Shown: positions 46,225 through 56,701, counted from the stretch's first letter. The stretch: DNA of 64,000 nt from an uncultured Pirellulaceae bacterium (GCA_937941455.1 CALDHM010000002.1:1-64000); one strand, 5' to 3'. The notes: generated by a model not told the origin, from the letters alone. Numbers and translations are program-made.

Positions 46225-48357
46225 TTATTGCCCTGGAATCCAGAGCTTTGATGCTCCAGGCTCGCTGCCGGACGACGAGGTGGCGATCGTGGCGTTATCC
46301 GGCGTCCAAAGAGCAGATTCTGGAGCAGAGGCCGACGGAGCTTTGGGGATTCTGATGCTCCCGTCAGGCCTGATCATCCCTGTCCTCATCAAGAAATAGG
46401 CGAGTCGTGAACGCACATCAGGATCGCGCAAATGGTTTTTTTCCAGTCGCGTCAGCAACTCGCGTAATCCCTCAAATCGTCCACGCAGGACCCGTTGCTC
46501 GAACTCGAATTCCAATACCGTGCCCAGCAGATTTCCAGTTTTTTCAGCAGCCTTGGCCGCACGATCGAGATATTCGAAGCAACGATCATCGTCGAGTTCG
46601 ACTTTGGCAGCGGCCAACAAGACGGATTCTTCAGGCAACTGGTCGGAGAACTTTTGAGTCTCTAAGGCATGGTGCACTACTCGCCGTTGCAAATTGATGT
46701 TATCTATTCTGACGGCCATCAGAAAAAAGCCGATAAAGTCATCGGGGTCGAGATTTTCGAATTCGACGTAGTAAAGTTGGAATGGGCTGAGGACCTCTCG
46801 ACCAAGCTTGGCAGGCAAATACCGCGGTAACGGTGGAATGCCGACCTGTTCATACAACGTCGATCGGAATTCTTCTTGCGCATCCGTACCATCCAGGGAA
46901 AAATAAAGTTTTTCGATAATTGCCATTGCCGAAATCTTGCCTTGGTCGGTCGCCACGATTTCGCGCAGCGTTTTGCCTTGAATGCTGCTGAAGGGCAACG
47001 ACGGCAAGACGTTCCGCGCGAGATCGAGATAGTATTCCCGCTGAATCCGCTCGAAATCAGCACGTGCGGTGTTGGCCGGAAGGTACAGGCTATGGCGGAG
47101 CCTCAACTCCATGGTGGGAACATGTCCGATAATCTCGGGATCTCCGCAGCTTGCGGTTTGTGGCATCGTCCGCAGGAACTCGTTCACTACATCGGCAGAG
47201 TTTCCGAGACCTTGCACAATCAATTCAACGCGAGCAGGCCGATCGGTTTGTTTGCCGAAATAAAGCGCCTGAGCGATCATGCTCGGTATTTCGCGCAAGC
47301 CTTTGCCGGCGCATGAATCGATCCGGTCCCGATCGAAAAAGTAAAAAAATGCTCGGGGGGGTGGAACCACATGCTCGAATTCTTCGCCCTCGACCGCGCT
47401 TTCCAAAAATCGCCTCGACGCTCGAGCCGTTGCGAGTGCATCGTCGAATTCGCCTGTGATCTCCAGGGTATATTTGTGCACCTCGCGTTTGTCACTTGCG
47501 TCCGAGGGTGAGAACGCTTGAACGATGCCTGCGGCCTCCACCCGCTGCACCAGCGACAATTGCTTGCATTCGGCAACAGCTTGCCACGCTGCTCGGAGGG
47601 CTGCGAGGTCAGGAAGGCTGGATTGCATGTGGGCCAGATGAATCAACAGCAAAGGCTCGTGGGGTGCGAGTTCGTAAGCCTTTTTCGCGAGCGCGACGCT
47701 TTTGCGAAATTGCCCTCGTCGAAAGGCTTTTGCCGAGTTCTCGAACTTTTTTCGCCATTCGGCATCGCTGTCAGGCAATTCCAACGGGAAGGTCGGCCGC
47801 ATCGTGAACAAATTCGTCTCGAGGCTATGGAGATATTGCTCCATTTGTGCGATTTGATCGTCATCCGGCCGCAGTTTGGCGGCGAAGGCGACATGGCTGC
47901 GCGCCGACCACAGCATCCCATGGTTCAGCATTTCCGCGCCGACGGCGGCGAAGGCGGTCGCAAAGCCGACCGGGATTTTGGCATCCGGCAAATTGTCCAG
48001 CGCTGATTGCAGAGCGTCGAAGGCATCGACCAATCGCCCCTGTTTGGCGAGCATGACGGAACGTTGCTCAAGGCCCAGCGGATGATTGGGGTTTCCCACC
48101 AGGAATTGTTCGTTGACCGCGGCCGCTTCCTCGTGGCGCTCGAGGGAGGCGAGGAGCTGTACCTTGAGGCTGAGCAAGCAGTCCTTAGGGCCGTATTTGT
48201 CAATCAACCGATTGAGGCTTTCCAGGGCGGCCGTGGGTTGTCGAGCATCGACCTTGTCGAAAATCTCGGCCAGTCCTGCAGCGACTTCTTTGCCACAGCA
48301 AAACTTGATTTTCTTTTCCTGATGGACGGGGCACGGTTGATAAACGTCGAATTCCAT
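46225..48357 (-). CDS. SEC-C-like/TPR protein of unknown function
   Basis: About 710 aa. The N-terminal PCPVHQEKKIKFCCGKE resembles the SEC-C zinc motif CPCGSGKKFKxCCG, with His in place of one Cys. Residues about 20-260 are TPR-like helices (ALESLNRLIDKYGPKDCLLSLKVQLLASLERHEEAAAV, KSVALAKKAYELAPHEPLLLIHLA). The middle part is unclassified (VEFENLDPDDFIGFFLMAVRI). The C-terminus ends with two Trp-Pro motifs, ALWTPDN and KLWIPGQ. I start at the ATG at 48357; the 39 residues before it in the ORF are not family-like. It is likely co-transcribed with ricT, which hints at an RNA or ribosome link. Confidence 0.75.
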   Translation of the reverse strand: MEFDVYQPCPVHQEKKIKFCCGKEVAAGLAEIFDKVDARQPTAALESLNRLIDKYGPKDCLLSLKVQLLASLERHEEAAAVNEQFLVGNPNHPLGLEQRSVMLAKQGRLVDAFDALQSALDNLPDAKIPVGFATAFAAVGAEMLNHGMLWSARSHVAFAAKLRPDDDQIAQMEQYLHSLETNLFTMRPTFPLELPDSDAEWRKKFENSAKAFRRGQFRKSVALAKKAYELAPHEPLLLIHLAHMQSSLPDLAALRAAWQAVAECKQLSLVQRVEAAGIVQAFSPSDASDKREVHKYTLEITGEFDDALATARASRRFLESAVEGEEFEHVVPPPRAFFYFFDRDRIDSCAGKGLREIPSMIAQALYFGKQTDRPARVELIVQGLGNSADVVNEFLRTMPQTASCGDPEIIGHVPTMELRLRHSLYLPANTARADFERIQREYYLDLARNVLPSLPFSSIQGKTLREIVATDQGKISAMAIIEKLYFSLDGTDAQEEFRSTLYEQVGIPPLPRYLPAKLGREVLSPFQLYYVEFENLDPDDFIGFFLMAVRIDNINLQRRVVHHALETQKFSDQLPEESVLLAAAKVELDDDRCFEYLDRAAKAAEKTGNLLGTVLEFEFEQRVLRGRFEGLRELLTRLEKNHLRDPDVRSRLAYFLMRTGMIRPDGSIRIPKAPSASAPESALWTPDNATIATSSSGSEPGASKLWIPGQ

Positions 48358-48585
48358 TGAGGGGCTTTCTGTTGAAGTCGGCGATCTTCGAGTAGATTGC
48401 ACATTGGGAACGAAACAAGCTGCGTCTGCCGGGGGGCCATCGCGAAGTCCACGTCTATGCTGCGGGCTGTGCACCAGCCACTAGGGCCAAAGCCATGGTC
48501 TTTTATCCTCGGTGTAAGATTATTGCGATATTACGACAGTCCCCAATTTACGCAATTCGCCCTCGAATTCCTATCAGGCTTGTTC

Positions 48586-50286
48586 ATGGATCTCAGCCAA
48601 CTTGCCAACATTTCGCACAGTTTGAGCCTTGCCGCGAACCGTTTCCCAGATCAAATCGCTGTGGCGGAACCCGACCCGCGAAGTCGTCGCCCACCGTTGG
48701 ATTATCGCACGATAACTTTCGCGGAATTGGAGCGGCGCTGTCAGCAAATTGCGGCGGGTCTGCGCGTTCACGGGGTCGGGCCAGGTTGCAAAATCAGCTT
48801 GATGGTTCCCCCTGGCATCGACTTTGTCGCTTGGGTGTTTGGGTTGCTGCGGGTTGAGGCCACCGTGATTCTCATCGACCCCGGCATGGGGCGAAAAAAC
48901 ATGATCGGCTGTTTGGCTGAGACTAATCCCGATGGGCTGGCCGGGATCCAATTGGCCCAAGTCGCTCGGCTGGTGTTTCGCAAGCGACTTCCACGTTGCC
49001 ATCTCAATTTCTGTGTGGGACGTCGCTTGTTGCCTCTCGGAATCAACACCGAACCATTTTTTCGCGCCGAACCGCCGGCCGAGGTCCCCCAAGCCCAATG
49101 CGTCCCGACGCATGCCGAGAAACCAGCGGCAATCATTTTCACCACAGGGAGCACCGGCCCTCCCAAGGGGGTACTCTACCGGCATCGGCATTTCATCGAG
49201 CAAACGCGTCAGATTCGCGACTACTTCCAAATTGCTCCGGGGGGGGCCGATGTTTCGGGATTTCCCTTGTTCGCGCTTTTCAATACGGGCATGGGCATGA
49301 CCACTATCTTTCCAAGGATGGACGCGACTCGCCCAGCAGCGATCGATCCGCGAAATTTCATCGATGCCGTCGAGCGATTTCAGGCCAATCAGTCCTTTGG
49401 TTCTCCCGCGCTGTGGAATACGGTGGCTCGCTACTGCCGCAAGCATGCCAAGACCTTGCCAATGCTGAGGCGCGTCCTGACCGCGGGCGCTCCCGTGCCG
49501 GTGCACGTCTTGGAAAATGTTCGCCAAGTAATTGATCCCGATGGCGAGGTTTTTACCCCCTATGGCGCGACGGAGTCTCTCCCGGTGGCCTGTATCGAAT
49601 CGCGCAGCGTGATCGATGAGACCGCCGCGAAAACCCGCCAGGGGCACGGGACTTGCGTCGGCACCCGCTGGCCTCAAATCGAGTGGCGTGTCATCGAAAT
49701 CGACGACGGGCCGATCACCAAGCTCGAGCAGACGCGCCCGGTTGCCAGAGGGCAGATTGGGGAATTGATGGTCAGTGGTCCAGTGGTCACCGATCAATAC
49801 GTGACTCGACGCGAAGCCAACGCGCTGCACAAGGTCTGTGATGGCCAGCGTATTTGGCATCGCCTTGGGGACGTCGGTTATCTCGATGAGCGAGACCGCT
49901 TCTGGTTCTGCGGTCGCAAATCGCATCGTGTGCAAACCAAGCAAGGGACGATGTTCACGATCCCTTGCGAAGCAATCGTCAACAATCATCCCAGCATTTA
50001 TCGCTCGGCATTAGTCGGCGTCGGCCCAGCCGGATCTCAGATTCCGGTGATCATCGCCGAGCCGTGGCCGGAAGCCTGGCCGAAAACCTCTGCAGCGCGC
50101 CAAAAATTGCTCGACGAGTTGCGGGAACTCGGTGCCAGTCATGAGTTGACCAAGTCGATTCAGCACTACTATTTGATGCAAGCCTTACCTGTCGACATTC
50201 GCCACAATGCCAAGATATTTCGCGAAAAACTGCGCAGCTGGGCCAGCCAGCAACTCGAGGCCGACAGGGCAGGCAGCAGGCCCTAA
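48586..50286 (+). CDS. AMP-binding ligase/synthetase, OleC-like
   Basis: ANL-superfamily enzyme of 566 aa that activates a carboxylate with ATP. The P-loop is IIFTTGSTGPPKGVLYRH, the A5 motif is TPYGATESLPVACIES, and the hinge/A8 region is GDVGYLDERDRFWFCGRKSHRVQT. GVGPGCKISLMVPPGIDFVAWVFGLLR and PRNFIDAVERFQANQSFGSPALWNTVARYC resemble OleC beta-lactone synthetases or fatty acid-CoA ligases of the same branch. OleA, OleB and OleD partners are not adjacent, so the olefin pathway is unproven. I chose the ATG at 48586 because the 63 residues before it are not family-like. Confidence 0.85.
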   Translation: MDLSQLANISHSLSLAANRFPDQIAVAEPDPRSRRPPLDYRTITFAELERRCQQIAAGLRVHGVGPGCKISLMVPPGIDFVAWVFGLLRVEATVILIDPGMGRKNMIGCLAETNPDGLAGIQLAQVARLVFRKRLPRCHLNFCVGRRLLPLGINTEPFFRAEPPAEVPQAQCVPTHAEKPAAIIFTTGSTGPPKGVLYRHRHFIEQTRQIRDYFQIAPGGADVSGFPLFALFNTGMGMTTIFPRMDATRPAAIDPRNFIDAVERFQANQSFGSPALWNTVARYCRKHAKTLPMLRRVLTAGAPVPVHVLENVRQVIDPDGEVFTPYGATESLPVACIESRSVIDETAAKTRQGHGTCVGTRWPQIEWRVIEIDDGPITKLEQTRPVARGQIGELMVSGPVVTDQYVTRREANALHKVCDGQRIWHRLGDVGYLDERDRFWFCGRKSHRVQTKQGTMFTIPCEAIVNNHPSIYRSALVGVGPAGSQIPVIIAEPWPEAWPKTSAARQKLLDELRELGASHELTKSIQHYYLMQALPVDIRHNAKIFREKLRSWASQQLEADRAGSRP

Positions 50287-50509
50287 TAAGCCGCTCAACG
50301 ACCGAACGCGAGCGGGAGGGAAACCATGAGCCGCGCGGCGGTTCGTTACAATAAATCTGTGGCGGGTTGGTCGGGTCAGCCGACAACGATCGGCCGCCTT
50401 CGCATTAGCCTGCGGCCATGTTCGCGGAGCCGGATGGCGTTTTTCTTTTTGTTGAGTATTTGCGAACAAACTATTTTTCGCGCTGAGGCATTTCGCAATC
50501 CCTTTGACC

Positions 50510-53299
50510 ATGTTGGACCTTTCCATCCCGGCGATCGATCAAAATGACAATCATCGGTCGACGCGTGTTGCTACAGTGATCGCTGGCCCCCATTCGCGAT
50601 GGTGTCTGCTTGCGCTGGCCGTTGTCCTAATTTCGCTTGGGGCATGGGGTATCGCCCAGGATCAAGCGGCAACTCCGGATGCAGCCACCGTGAACGCCTT
50701 GGTCCGGCAACTGGGTTCCGATCAATTCGCGATTCGTCAAGAGGCGACGCGCCGACTGCTCGAGTTTGGCCCGGCCGCGCTCGAGCTCCTTGCCGCTTGG
50801 CGGGATGAAGGGGACCGCGAAATGAAAGAGCGTTTGCGGGCGATCGTCACGGCGATTCGCCTGCGGGTCCCACTCGACAGCGCGTACGTGTTCACCGATG
50901 TCGTCCAACAGTTCGAATTCTTGCCAGATTTCATGCAGGTGGAACTATTGCGGATGCTCGCGGCCGAAAACAGGAGCGACTTTCTGCTCGATCTGGTCGA
51001 CAGCGTGCCGAATCAGGCCAGTGCCTTGGAACTGCAGATGAGGGCCTTCCCGATCAACAAAATGCTCGCGACCTGGGCTAACGAATCCGACACTCCTCAG
51101 CTCGTCGCTTTGCTTCGTCATCCTTTCTTGCAACGCCATTACCCGGAGCTGAGTTTCAACGGCTTACGTCTGTTGGGGCAGATCGATAATGAAGCGGAGG
51201 CTTGGCTAGCTCGCGTGGCGAATCGACCAGCCAGCGACGCCGATCTGGTCACCGCCTACGTCGCGCTTCGAACCGCAGGGCGGACTGCCGAGGCTAAGCC
51301 GTGGCTCGAAAGGATCACTGATCCGGCGTTGAGAGAGCGGCAGGTGACGGACTGGCATCTGCGGCTGGCCGATTGGGATTATTTTCTGGGCGACGTCTCA
51401 CAACGGGAATGGGCGCGCGACGGGGTCCGTCTCGCGGAGCTCGACGACGAGGCGATTCGTTCCCTGGCTCTCGAACTGACCGTTGCTCGAATTGCTCAAC
51501 ACCCGAGTCGATTCGCCCGGGCACGGGAGATCGTCGCCCGGCTGCTAAAGGCCGGGGAGCAGTTGACCGACGAGACTAAGCCGAAGTTTGTGATCCTGGC
51601 CAATACACTATTAATCAATGGCGAGGTCGACTTGGCACTGGCCGCCGCCGAGCGGCTCGACACGGGGCTGGCGCTGGCGATTGCCGATTCCGTTCACGAT
51701 AATCTCGCTATGGCCAGAATCTTGCAGATTCCAGAGGAGCCCGCGGAGCGTTGGCGTTGGCTCAATCGGCACTTGGACGAGCTGCGCCGATTGCAAACTG
51801 AGACCGACGTTTCCGATTTGAATGCAAGCGAGGAACATCCCGTCGTCAAAAAATATCGCCAGCTGCTGGCCGCGTGCGAGTACTGTGCAGAGAGCGGACA
51901 CAATACCGACGCGGTTGTATTTTTAGAATCGCTCCTGGCGAACGTCCTCGCCGAGGACCGATTCGCATTTGAACAGCGCAGCGATATCATCCTGCGTCTG
52001 GCAAATCAGCAGCCCGCTAATTTCTGGCAGACCGTGGAGTCAGTCGGCTCCAACAACCACTACCAAATGAGGTACGTTCAAAATTACTTGTTTAGGCCAC
52101 AAAACGATTTGGGCGAATTCTGGATCGATGCTTTGCGCGACACCAGGACTTACAGCCGGGAGGGATTGCGAGGCATCGCCAAGATTCTCCATTCGCCGTT
52201 GGCAGAACGCGACGACGATTTTCGAATCGATCCAATCATCGAGTCGATCGATCGGTCAACCGCAGCGGAGCGGTACAGCGACACGCCCGGGCAGATTCAC
52301 TTCATGCTGGGACTGACCTATCTTGCTCATGGCCGCTGGGCTGACTACGAGTCGATGTTGCAAACGGCCGTCGCGGATTATCAGCATCGGAAGGCCGCCT
52401 TGTATTTGGGACGAGACGCCCACGATCGCCGAGACTGGGACGCGGCCATTCCCCTGCTAGAGTTGGCGACACGGGAATTTGATACTGACAATGCGGCGTT
52501 GTTGATGCTGATGCGGGCGTATCGGGAAACCGGCAACCCGAAGGAAATGAAGGCTAAACTCGCAGCACTTTTTCTGCAAGACACTTACCTGACGGCTGAT
52601 CGAGTGGAGGAACTGGTCAGCTACGGCTTTGCCGACATGCTGCTCGAAATCAAGCCGGATGGATACCTAGCCAATCATTTATGGTTCGGCCGCGATGACG
52701 TACAAGCCACCCATTGGTCCGACAGCCATCTCATCGATATCGTCCAGAATTTTGTCGAACATGTCGAAGTTTACTTTCTGATCGACATTTATCGGAAATC
52801 CCTCATTCACCGCGCTGCTCTGTTGTCCCAACAAGCAAACCCGGAGGCTGCCGCCGCGCTAATCGCCGAGGCCGGACCGGCCATTGTCAGTTACGGAAGT
52901 CTTTGCGAACTGTTAGCCCCTTTGCTCGAACAACGCGGTCAATCCGCCACTGCCGAACGGATTTTCGAGATGCAGGCTGCGTGGTTCATCGACCGCTTGA
53001 AAAAATTCCCGGAGAATCCGTCGCTTCTCAACAATTTTGCTTGGACCTGCGCATCCGCGTGTCGACGTTTGCGCGAGGCGACCTATTGCTGCGAACGCGC
53101 ACTGGCCTTGCGACCAGGGAACCGGCAATATTTGGATACCTTAGCTACGCTGTATCACTTGCAGGGACGTCACGTCGAGGCCATCGCGCTGAACGAACTG
53201 TGTCTGAGGCAAGATCCCAGCTATCCTCATTATCGGGTCCAGCGGCAAAGATTTTTGTCCGGAGCGACCAACCAGGACGAGGGCGCGCGGCTAAAATAG
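50510..53299 (+). CDS. Exported HEAT/TPR repeat protein
   Basis: About 929 aa. A signal or anchor helix (RWCLLALAVVLISLGAWGIA) follows a 28-residue cytoplasmic start. A HEAT-like unit (LVRQLGSDQFAIRQEATRRLLEFGPAALELL) is near residue 65. The rest is helical, with TPR-like repeats strongest at the end (PSLLNNFAWTCASACRRLREATYCCERALALRPGNRQYLDTLATLYHLQGRHVEAIALNE is longer, but of this pattern). I prefer the ATG at 50510 over the TTG at 50504. The GH2 gene follows in 60 bp, so the two may form an operon. Function is unknown; a scaffold role is inferred from the repeats. Confidence 0.75.
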   Translation: MLDLSIPAIDQNDNHRSTRVATVIAGPHSRWCLLALAVVLISLGAWGIAQDQAATPDAATVNALVRQLGSDQFAIRQEATRRLLEFGPAALELLAAWRDEGDREMKERLRAIVTAIRLRVPLDSAYVFTDVVQQFEFLPDFMQVELLRMLAAENRSDFLLDLVDSVPNQASALELQMRAFPINKMLATWANESDTPQLVALLRHPFLQRHYPELSFNGLRLLGQIDNEAEAWLARVANRPASDADLVTAYVALRTAGRTAEAKPWLERITDPALRERQVTDWHLRLADWDYFLGDVSQREWARDGVRLAELDDEAIRSLALELTVARIAQHPSRFARAREIVARLLKAGEQLTDETKPKFVILANTLLINGEVDLALAAAERLDTGLALAIADSVHDNLAMARILQIPEEPAERWRWLNRHLDELRRLQTETDVSDLNASEEHPVVKKYRQLLAACEYCAESGHNTDAVVFLESLLANVLAEDRFAFEQRSDIILRLANQQPANFWQTVESVGSNNHYQMRYVQNYLFRPQNDLGEFWIDALRDTRTYSREGLRGIAKILHSPLAERDDDFRIDPIIESIDRSTAAERYSDTPGQIHFMLGLTYLAHGRWADYESMLQTAVADYQHRKAALYLGRDAHDRRDWDAAIPLLELATREFDTDNAALLMLMRAYRETGNPKEMKAKLAALFLQDTYLTADRVEELVSYGFADMLLEIKPDGYLANHLWFGRDDVQATHWSDSHLIDIVQNFVEHVEVYFLIDIYRKSLIHRAALLSQQANPEAAAALIAEAGPAIVSYGSLCELLAPLLEQRGQSATAERIFEMQAAWFIDRLKKFPENPSLLNNFAWTCASACRRLREATYCCERALALRPGNRQYLDTLATLYHLQGRHVEAIALNELCLRQDPSYPHYRVQRQRFLSGATNQDEGARLK

Positions 53300-53359
53300 C
53301 GACTGCTCTTTTCTGGCATCTTCATCAAACAGCTTAAGAACTCGAGAAGGCTAATCCTC

Positions 53360-56300
53360 ATGAGTCGATTTGGAATCGTCGCCGCATGGTTGGTATTGAT
53401 CTCCCAAACGGCAGTCGCGTCAGCTCAAACCGAACAATCCCTTTCCGACTGGACGGTATCTTTGGACGGTGGTCGGACCTTTCGCAGCATTGCCGTCCCC
53501 GGCACGATCGAGGATCAAATCGATGTCGATTTCGATGGCGTTTCGATCTATCGCACCGAACTGCCTGCGCATTTTCTCGATGGCAGCCAGCGAGTCTTAC
53601 TGCGATTCGAAGCGGTGGCGACCCATGCGAAAGTTTTCGCGAATGATAATTTGATCGGCGAACATTTGGGGGGGTGGACCCCTTTCACCGTCGATTTGAC
53701 CACCCCCATTAGGGAACGAGACCACGATCGGCCGTTCGTGATCACTGTCGAGGTCGATGAACGCGTCGGCCACAACACGCAAGGGTTTTTGCCCATCGTG
53801 ACCAATCACTTTGGCGGCATTTGGCAACCGGTCACCGTGCGGCAGGTCGCGGCAGCGTACATCATCCGCGAAGCCGTGGCGGTCTTTGCAGATCCGCGGC
53901 GGCCGCAACTGAGTTTCATCGTGCCGATCAGCCGGGACCTCGACGCGACGACGCGTCTGGAGGTCGCCGTCGCTCCGCTCACTCGATCGGGCCAGCCAGG
54001 GCCTTGGGAAGTCCTGTCGGGCGAGTGGAAGATCTATCCAGGATCAACGCGCATCCTCGGCGCGACCGGTTACTTCTGCGACGAAGTTTGGGGGGGGACA
54101 GCGACAACGGCGGGCCCATGGAAGTTATGGAGCCCGGACGATCCCCAACGCTATGCCCTCCGCTTCCGCGTGGTTGACGATGCCGGCGAACTGCTCGACG
54201 AGCATCTGGAAAAATTCGGCGTGCGCGAATTTACCGCCGACGGCGATGCGTTTGTACTTAACGGGCGACCGATCTCGATCCGCGGAGTGTTGAACTGGGG
54301 TTACGCGCCGCCGAGCGTCGCGCCGTCGCTGGACGAGGATTGGATGCGCGATGAAATCCGCTTCGCGCAAAGCCGCGGGTTCAACTTGATGAAGTTTTGC
54401 CTCTGGATTCCCCCCAAACGCTATCTGGAACTCTGCGATGAGATGGGGATGCTGGCCTGGATGGAATACCCGACGTGGCATCCCAAATTGGACCAAGACC
54501 ATCTCGTCGAGTTGGATCGCGAATACGGGGAGTTCTTCGAATATGATCGCAATCATGCTTCGATCGTCCTCCGCAGTCTTACCTGTGAAACTGGTCCGAG
54601 TGCCGACGTCGACGTCATTCGCTCCCTCTACGAAAAATGCAAGTCGATGATTCCAGGAGCAATTGTCGAGGACGATAGCAGTTGGATCAGCTGGAATCGG
54701 ATTCACGACTTCTACGACGATCATCCATATGGCAACAACCACACCTGGGTCGCCACGCTGGAAAGGCTGAAGGCTTACATTGCCGCGCGGGAAGCGAAAC
54801 CCTTAGCCTTGGGGGAAGCGATCGCCGCCGACAGTTGGACCGTACCGACCGAGGAAGCTCTGGACTATGCTCGTCGCTACCCGGCCCAAGCGCCGTGGGC
54901 ACTGGCCGATCAAACGCGCTGGCTCGCGCAAATGGAACGTCTGGCCGCGCGGAATGGACGCCGATTCGCGGCAGCCGAATTAAACGAACAGTCGCGGCAT
55001 TATGGACATTTGATGCGGAAATATCAAATTGAGGTCTACCACCGTGAGGTGCCGCGAGGTGCCTATGTCGTCAGTGTCATCCGCGATTTCCCCAAGGCGG
55101 CGATGGGGCTGATCGATTACTGGGGGAACCCCAAACAGACCCCGAAGGATTGGAGCTTTCATGGCGATCGAATGGTCCTGCTGCGCACCGATCAGGATCG
55201 CCGCAGTTTTTTCAGCGGCGAGACCGCGTCGATCGAATTGTTGGCGAAGGATCTTTTTGGCCAGGAGCGGCGCGGGCACCGCGTGCAGGTGGCTCTGCGT
55301 GACAGCGCGGGAGAGACCGTCGGGGAGTTCACAATCCAGAATATTTCCGACGATATCGCCGCGCCGTTGCGCGGCGAGCTGATGCTGCCGTGCGTTGAGC
55401 GGCCGACCCGATTGACGATCGAGGCTCGCTGGCAAGCAGGGGAACAACTGGTGGCCGCCAACCAGTGGCCGATCTGGTTGTTCCCCCGAGTCGCGGACCG
55501 GGTGCTTGCTCGATTCCATCCGTCGGCGCAAGATTTGATCGGCAAGCTGCCGGTCGATGTCGCCCCCCCCTCCGCGGCGGCAAATTCACTCGTCGTAACC
55601 AGAATGCTGGATCGCGAGCTTCTGGGGCAGCTTGAAAAGGGGGCTAACATTTTGCTTGTGCCCGATAATCGACCAGGGAGTTTTCCGGTTCAAGACCATT
55701 GGTTCTTGCGCGGCTCGCTGGCGATTTTCGCCGACGATTCGGCTTGGCATGTCCCCTTCCGGCTTGCCACAGAGTCGGAAGCTGAATCGCAGAATATGCT
55801 GGTGGAATTGCAGCATTTTGATCTGTCCGGACCTGTCGTGCCGCGTATCGATCATTACTTGGAGACAATCGACCCGCTGGTGTTGGTTTGGGATCATCAC
55901 GATATGCGTGAGGTGCGGACCCATGGGCTTGCCTTCCGTTTGCCAGTCGGCGCGCAGGGGAGTCTCCTCGTGTCGACGATGAATCACGGCGGCGATACCA
56001 ACGCTGCCGGCGCTTGGTTGCTCGACCAATGGTTGCGGCAGACGACCACGGGAAAACGGGACACAGAGGCCGCGGCGCAGAACCTCATGCAGCTGCAGGG
56101 AGAGTTGACCCGGCAAATCCTTCCGCTAACCGATCGCAACTGGCGGTTTCGGCCTGATGGCGAAAAGAAGGGGCAGGAACTCGGTTGGCAAAAAGCCGCT
56201 TTCGACGACTCCAGCTGGGAGTCGATCGGCATCGACCGGCATTGGGAGAGTCAAGGTCATGCCGCTCTCGATGGCTGGGCTTGGTATCGCAGGCGCATCG

Positions 56301-56593
56301 AGTTGCCGGTGGCCTTTCGAGATGCGGAAAAAATCTATCTCAATTTCACTGGTGTCGATGATTACGCCGAGGTTTACATCAACGGGCGCTTGGTGGCGAC
56401 CCTCGGAGACCTGGCGGCGAAACAAACGGCCTTCGATCTCCGCCGCAGTGTCGATATCTCCTCTTATGTCCAACCGGGAGAGGCCATCCAAGTGGCCATT
56501 GCGGTGTACGACTGGTACGGCGCTGGCGGTATTTTCCGACCCGTCAGTTTATCGACCGAGCCGCTGAGCGATCAGCCGCCGATTCTGAAATGA
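53360..56593 (+). CDS. Glycoside hydrolase family 2 protein, exported
   Basis: A 1,077-aa protein with a signal peptide (IVAAWLVLISQTAVASA). Layout: a jelly-roll sugar-binding domain (FRSIAVPGTIEDQIDVDFDG), an immunoglobulin-like domain, and a TIM barrel (FVLNGRPISIRGVLNWGYAPP, GMLAWMEYPTWHP). The acid/base Glu is probably E410 in SLTCETGPS, where GH2 enzymes usually have Asn-Glu; the Asn is Cys here. The nucleophile is probably E486 in LALGEAIA. Residues about 900-1070 are a second sugar-binding-like domain (WYRRRIELPVAFR, YAEVYINGRLVATLG). Activity may be beta-galactosidase, glucuronidase or mannosidase-like; substrate is not readable. It is 60 bp after the HEAT/TPR gene. Confidence 0.85.
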   Translation: MSRFGIVAAWLVLISQTAVASAQTEQSLSDWTVSLDGGRTFRSIAVPGTIEDQIDVDFDGVSIYRTELPAHFLDGSQRVLLRFEAVATHAKVFANDNLIGEHLGGWTPFTVDLTTPIRERDHDRPFVITVEVDERVGHNTQGFLPIVTNHFGGIWQPVTVRQVAAAYIIREAVAVFADPRRPQLSFIVPISRDLDATTRLEVAVAPLTRSGQPGPWEVLSGEWKIYPGSTRILGATGYFCDEVWGGTATTAGPWKLWSPDDPQRYALRFRVVDDAGELLDEHLEKFGVREFTADGDAFVLNGRPISIRGVLNWGYAPPSVAPSLDEDWMRDEIRFAQSRGFNLMKFCLWIPPKRYLELCDEMGMLAWMEYPTWHPKLDQDHLVELDREYGEFFEYDRNHASIVLRSLTCETGPSADVDVIRSLYEKCKSMIPGAIVEDDSSWISWNRIHDFYDDHPYGNNHTWVATLERLKAYIAAREAKPLALGEAIAADSWTVPTEEALDYARRYPAQAPWALADQTRWLAQMERLAARNGRRFAAAELNEQSRHYGHLMRKYQIEVYHREVPRGAYVVSVIRDFPKAAMGLIDYWGNPKQTPKDWSFHGDRMVLLRTDQDRRSFFSGETASIELLAKDLFGQERRGHRVQVALRDSAGETVGEFTIQNISDDIAAPLRGELMLPCVERPTRLTIEARWQAGEQLVAANQWPIWLFPRVADRVLARFHPSAQDLIGKLPVDVAPPSAAANSLVVTRMLDRELLGQLEKGANILLVPDNRPGSFPVQDHWFLRGSLAIFADDSAWHVPFRLATESEAESQNMLVELQHFDLSGPVVPRIDHYLETIDPLVLVWDHHDMREVRTHGLAFRLPVGAQGSLLVSTMNHGGDTNAAGAWLLDQWLRQTTTGKRDTEAAAQNLMQLQGELTRQILPLTDRNWRFRPDGEKKGQELGWQKAAFDDSSWESIGIDRHWESQGHAALDGWAWYRRRIELPVAFRDAEKIYLNFTGVDDYAEVYINGRLVATLGDLAAKQTAFDLRRSVDISSYVQPGEAIQVAIAVYDWYGAGGIFRPVSLSTEPLSDQPPILK

Positions 56594-56701
56594 GACGGCG
56601 GCCAAGCGGAAAAATCGCGGCGAAATTTTATCGGTGTTACTTAATGGCATAGTGCCTAATCGGATAACGCCAGTTTCAATCGATTCTGCCAGATTTTGCT
56701 G

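Noticed and set aside
48574-49989. 471-aa minus-strand ORF
   Set aside because: It is antisense to the AMP-ligase gene, which carries the recognised motifs.
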